From JAVDCA01 sp963819385 (GTDB lineage Bacteria > Pseudomonadota > Alphaproteobacteria > Rhizobiales > Xanthobacteraceae), in the NCBI GenBank assembly GCA_963819385.1, contig CAWFVV010000001.1, positions 124,001-188,000 on the forward strand: a stretch of 64,000 bases of DNA, given 5' to 3'. Every line of letters starts with the position of its first letter. Position 1 is the stretch's first letter. Shown here piece after piece: positions 62,407 to 64,000 of the stretch. The notes under the pieces were generated by a model that ran no database searches, was not told the origin of the DNA, and saw nothing but the letters and a program-made list of their open reading frames with translations. Made by a program: the position numbers and the translations under genes.

Positions 62407-62874
62407 CTAAGGCGCCAGACAGAATTGGCCGGAGTCGATGACCCTGTCCGGATTGACTGAGCTGAAATAGGTTCGGGAAAACCCTCCGCTACGGTCGAAT
62501 ATCGGTTCGTTCATGTAGAAGCCGGACACGCTGCAATGGTCCGGTAGCACCTTTTCGTTGCCGAGCAGGGTGACGACGAGGCCGGGTGGCTCCGCGGCAC
62601 TCACGCCCTTCGGCAGCACGAACGTGAAAAACGTGAAATGGCCGTGGTCCCACCCCGCGCAGACGCCGGTGGCATCCTTTTTCGTGTCGATCGCAATTGA
62701 AACGATCCTTCCGTCGCCCTGCGGCGGTGCCGAGGGGAGCTCGCCGGCGGCCGTAAGCTGCGGCCGCCACACCGAAACGGGCGTTCGATTGTCGGACGCG
62801 CCGTTGCACGCGGGCAAGACCTTCGGCTTGGCGGGCCGCGGCGGGTGTTCGGCATCGGCAATGCAATAATGAGG
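62407..62874 (-). CDS. Secreted-family member 2, lacks its own start
   Basis: The frame reads HYCIADAEHPPRPAKPKVLP, then LPACNGASDNRTPVSVWRPQ, HFTFFTFVLPKGVSAAEPPG, DHCSVSGFYMNEPIFDRSGG and SGQFCLAP. It is in the same frame as the gene upstream, separated only by the TAA at 62875-62877. No signal peptide is present, so either the two were one fused protein with an interrupting stop, or the 5' end is lost. A TTG at 62815-62817 would be the only start. Confidence 0.45.
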   Translation of the reverse strand, partial: PHYCIADAEHPPRPAKPKVLPACNGASDNRTPVSVWRPQLTAAGELPSAPPQGDGRIVSIAIDTKKDATGVCAGWDHGHFTFFTFVLPKGVSAAEPPGLVVTLLGNEKVLPDHCSVSGFYMNEPIFDRSGGFSRTYFSSVNPDRVIDSGQFCLAP

Positions 62875-63345
62875 TTAGACGGCGATGCTGCCCTCGGTGT
62901 CGCGCAACCACATGTCGGTCCATCCCTCGCGTATGTTGGAGGCCGGGGCAGTGATGTAGAAGCTGGATAGCGCGCACGCGCCCTTATTGAACTCGGCGTC
63001 GCCGCGGAGGTGGACGCGGACGCCGCCTGCTTCCGGTCGCTTTGCATCGTTGGGGAATTTCAACGTGAAGGCGCGCTCGCCTCCCGACGTCTCACAGGGG
63101 CTGTCGGGGTCATCGCCAAAAGCCAGATCGATCCGGAGCGAGAGGTAAACGACTGTTCCACCGGGCATCGGGGGCGGCGGCGTATCCTCGTCAGACCAGA
63201 CCGCGATCGGCACGCGGCCCTCGCCGGTGCGTCGGCAGCTCGGCAGGCCGCTCTCGTCGGAAAGCCAGTCGGCCACGGCCGATTGGGTGCCGAGGACTGC
63301 GAGCAGCGCGGCACACAGCGCGGTCGTGCGCAAAGCGATCGGCAT
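62875..63345 (-). CDS. Secreted-family member 3
   Basis: The start MPIALRTTALCAALLAVLGT (ATG 63343-63345) gives a signal peptide. The mature protein reads LPSCRRTGEGRVPIAVWSDE, VVYLSLRIDLAFGDDPDSPC, VRVHLRGDAEFNKGACALSS, FYITAPASNIREGWTDMWLR. It shares with members 1 and 2 an N-terminal LPxC, a central beta region and a CxLSxFY motif. The stop may be premature, since the family Cys near the end (HYC) lies just after it in frame. Confidence 0.55.
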   Translation of the reverse strand: MPIALRTTALCAALLAVLGTQSAVADWLSDESGLPSCRRTGEGRVPIAVWSDEDTPPPPMPGGTVVYLSLRIDLAFGDDPDSPCETSGGERAFTLKFPNDAKRPEAGGVRVHLRGDAEFNKGACALSSFYITAPASNIREGWTDMWLRDTEGSIAV

Positions 63346-63480
63346 GTATTGCGTCTCCCACTTTGTTTGCGAACGCACCTACGCGCCGGCAGGGCTGGAC
63401 TTTGTCCACCGGATTTTGTTCTTTATTTGTTCGATCGCGTCAAGTAGCTAGCGGCGAGCGCCTATCGGGGGCGTCCGACG

Positions 63481-63654
63481 GCGCTCGCGGCCGGCATCGC
63501 GGAGCAGTTCGGCAACGCCAGCCAGCAGCTCAGCCCGTTCCAGGACACGATCGCGATCGTGAAATACGCGCTGCTCGCCATCGCGGTCGCGACCATCGTG
63601 CTCACGATCTACGGGCTCGCGCACGACAACAAGGTCAAGGCCGCGACCGGGTGA
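63481..63654 (+). pseudogene. Endolysin 3' remnant (second copy)
   Basis: The frame ALAAGIAEQFGNASQQLSPF continues as DTIAIVKYALLAIAVATIVL and ends at TGA 63652-63654, matching the last ~57 codons of the GH108 endolysin. The catalytic domain is absent here. Confidence 0.8.
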
Positions 63655-64000
63655 ATTCTACCACGTCGGTCCACACCCAGGGCCGTCATCGCCCGCGCAC
63701 GCGGGCGATCCAGTACGCCGCAGCGAAGCCATAAGGCAATGCCGGCCTTCCAATCGGTCGCTCGTGCGTCCTGGAATGCCCGCCTGCGCGGGCAGCGACG
63801 CAGGTGAGTGACCCAACAGCCAACCCAGGAGCACACCATGTGGGGCGCGCTCTTCTCGTTCCTCGGCGGCCCGGTCATCAAGGGGCTGATCGATGCCTAC
63901 AAGACCAAGCTGCAGAACGCGACGCAGCAGGACACGCTCGCGGTCGATCTCGCCGAGAAGGAGATCCTCGGTGAGATCGCGCAGCGCCAGACCGAAGCCG
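63487..64000 (+). repeat. Large direct repeat, right copy
   Basis: Matches 58149-58662 over at least 514 bases with few substitutions and continues past the window end. Confidence 0.9.
63838..64000 (+). CDS. Second holin copy (partial at window end)
   Basis: ATG 63838 after CAGGAGCACACC gives MWGALFSFLGGPVIKGLIDA, TKLQNATQQDTLAVDLAEKE and on to the window edge. It differs from the 58500 copy by about one residue so far. It is preceded only by the endolysin stump. Confidence 0.85.
   Translation, partial: MWGALFSFLGGPVIKGLIDAYKTKLQNATQQDTLAVDLAEKEILGEIAQRQTEA

Overview
The window joins two different genomes. Bases 1 to about 21,213 have moderate GC and carry housekeeping genes that look verrucomicrobial (inference from protein style and the ffh-rpsP-khpA-trmD order). 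From about 21,214 to the end the DNA is strongly GC-rich and looks like an alphaproteobacterium of the order Hyphomicrobiales: a DUF2778 L,D-transpeptidase-like protein, a CorA transporter, small proline-rich secreted proteins and Bradyrhizobium-style palindromic intergenic repeats. The seam cuts methionine synthase about 370 residues before its expected end and opens inside a GFA-like gene that lacks its start. An assembly chimera is the simplest explanation.

Verrucomicrobial part: tig (partial), an NTF2-fold protein, hutI and a fused ftcD for histidine breakdown, a bicupin oxalate decarboxylase, a broken peptidoglycan-binding gene, tRNA-Ala(GGC), a Tat-exported ferritin-like protein, an SRPBCC protein coupled to a ketosynthase, trmD-khpA-rpsP-ffh, a polysaccharide deacetylase, an amidase, an MFS transporter, a secreted protein and a methionine synthase split into two overlapping genes. 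Many genes, including the essential trmD, carry single-base frameshifts, which points to uncorrected indel errors.

Alphaproteobacterial part: host-like genes at 21.2-26.8 kb, including a secreted protein with seven 10-residue VEKKxYVQVP-type repeats, then a podovirus-like prophage structural module: portal, scaffold, SU10/DUF5309-type capsid, tail adaptor, tail protein, internal proteins, collar-domain tail fibre, GH108 endolysin and holin. No integrase or terminase lies in the window.

The most interesting system is a set of toxin-immunity cassettes spliced into this prophage. Directly upstream of the portal gene (26.85-35.86 kb) lies an array of intact and decayed cassettes. The toxins share a Pro/Ala-rich N-terminal repeat domain beginning S-F-W-D-L-L-P and carry different C-terminal tips: ParB-like, DUF4258, GNAT-like and one unrecognised. 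Small candidate immunity genes follow them. The cassettes are separated by five copies of a roughly 120-330 bp direct repeat. The last copy is the true leader of the portal gene, and two of the others still contain truncated portal 5' ends. Related cassettes sit elsewhere in the same prophage: a lysozyme-tipped toxin after the capsid genes, and a deaminase-tipped toxin with an overlapping immunity gene inside a region bounded by 514-bp-or-longer copies of the endolysin-holin junction. A radical-SAM island is likewise bounded by about 113-bp copies of the endolysin leader. At three sites cargo therefore appears to have entered with duplication of neighbouring phage DNA.
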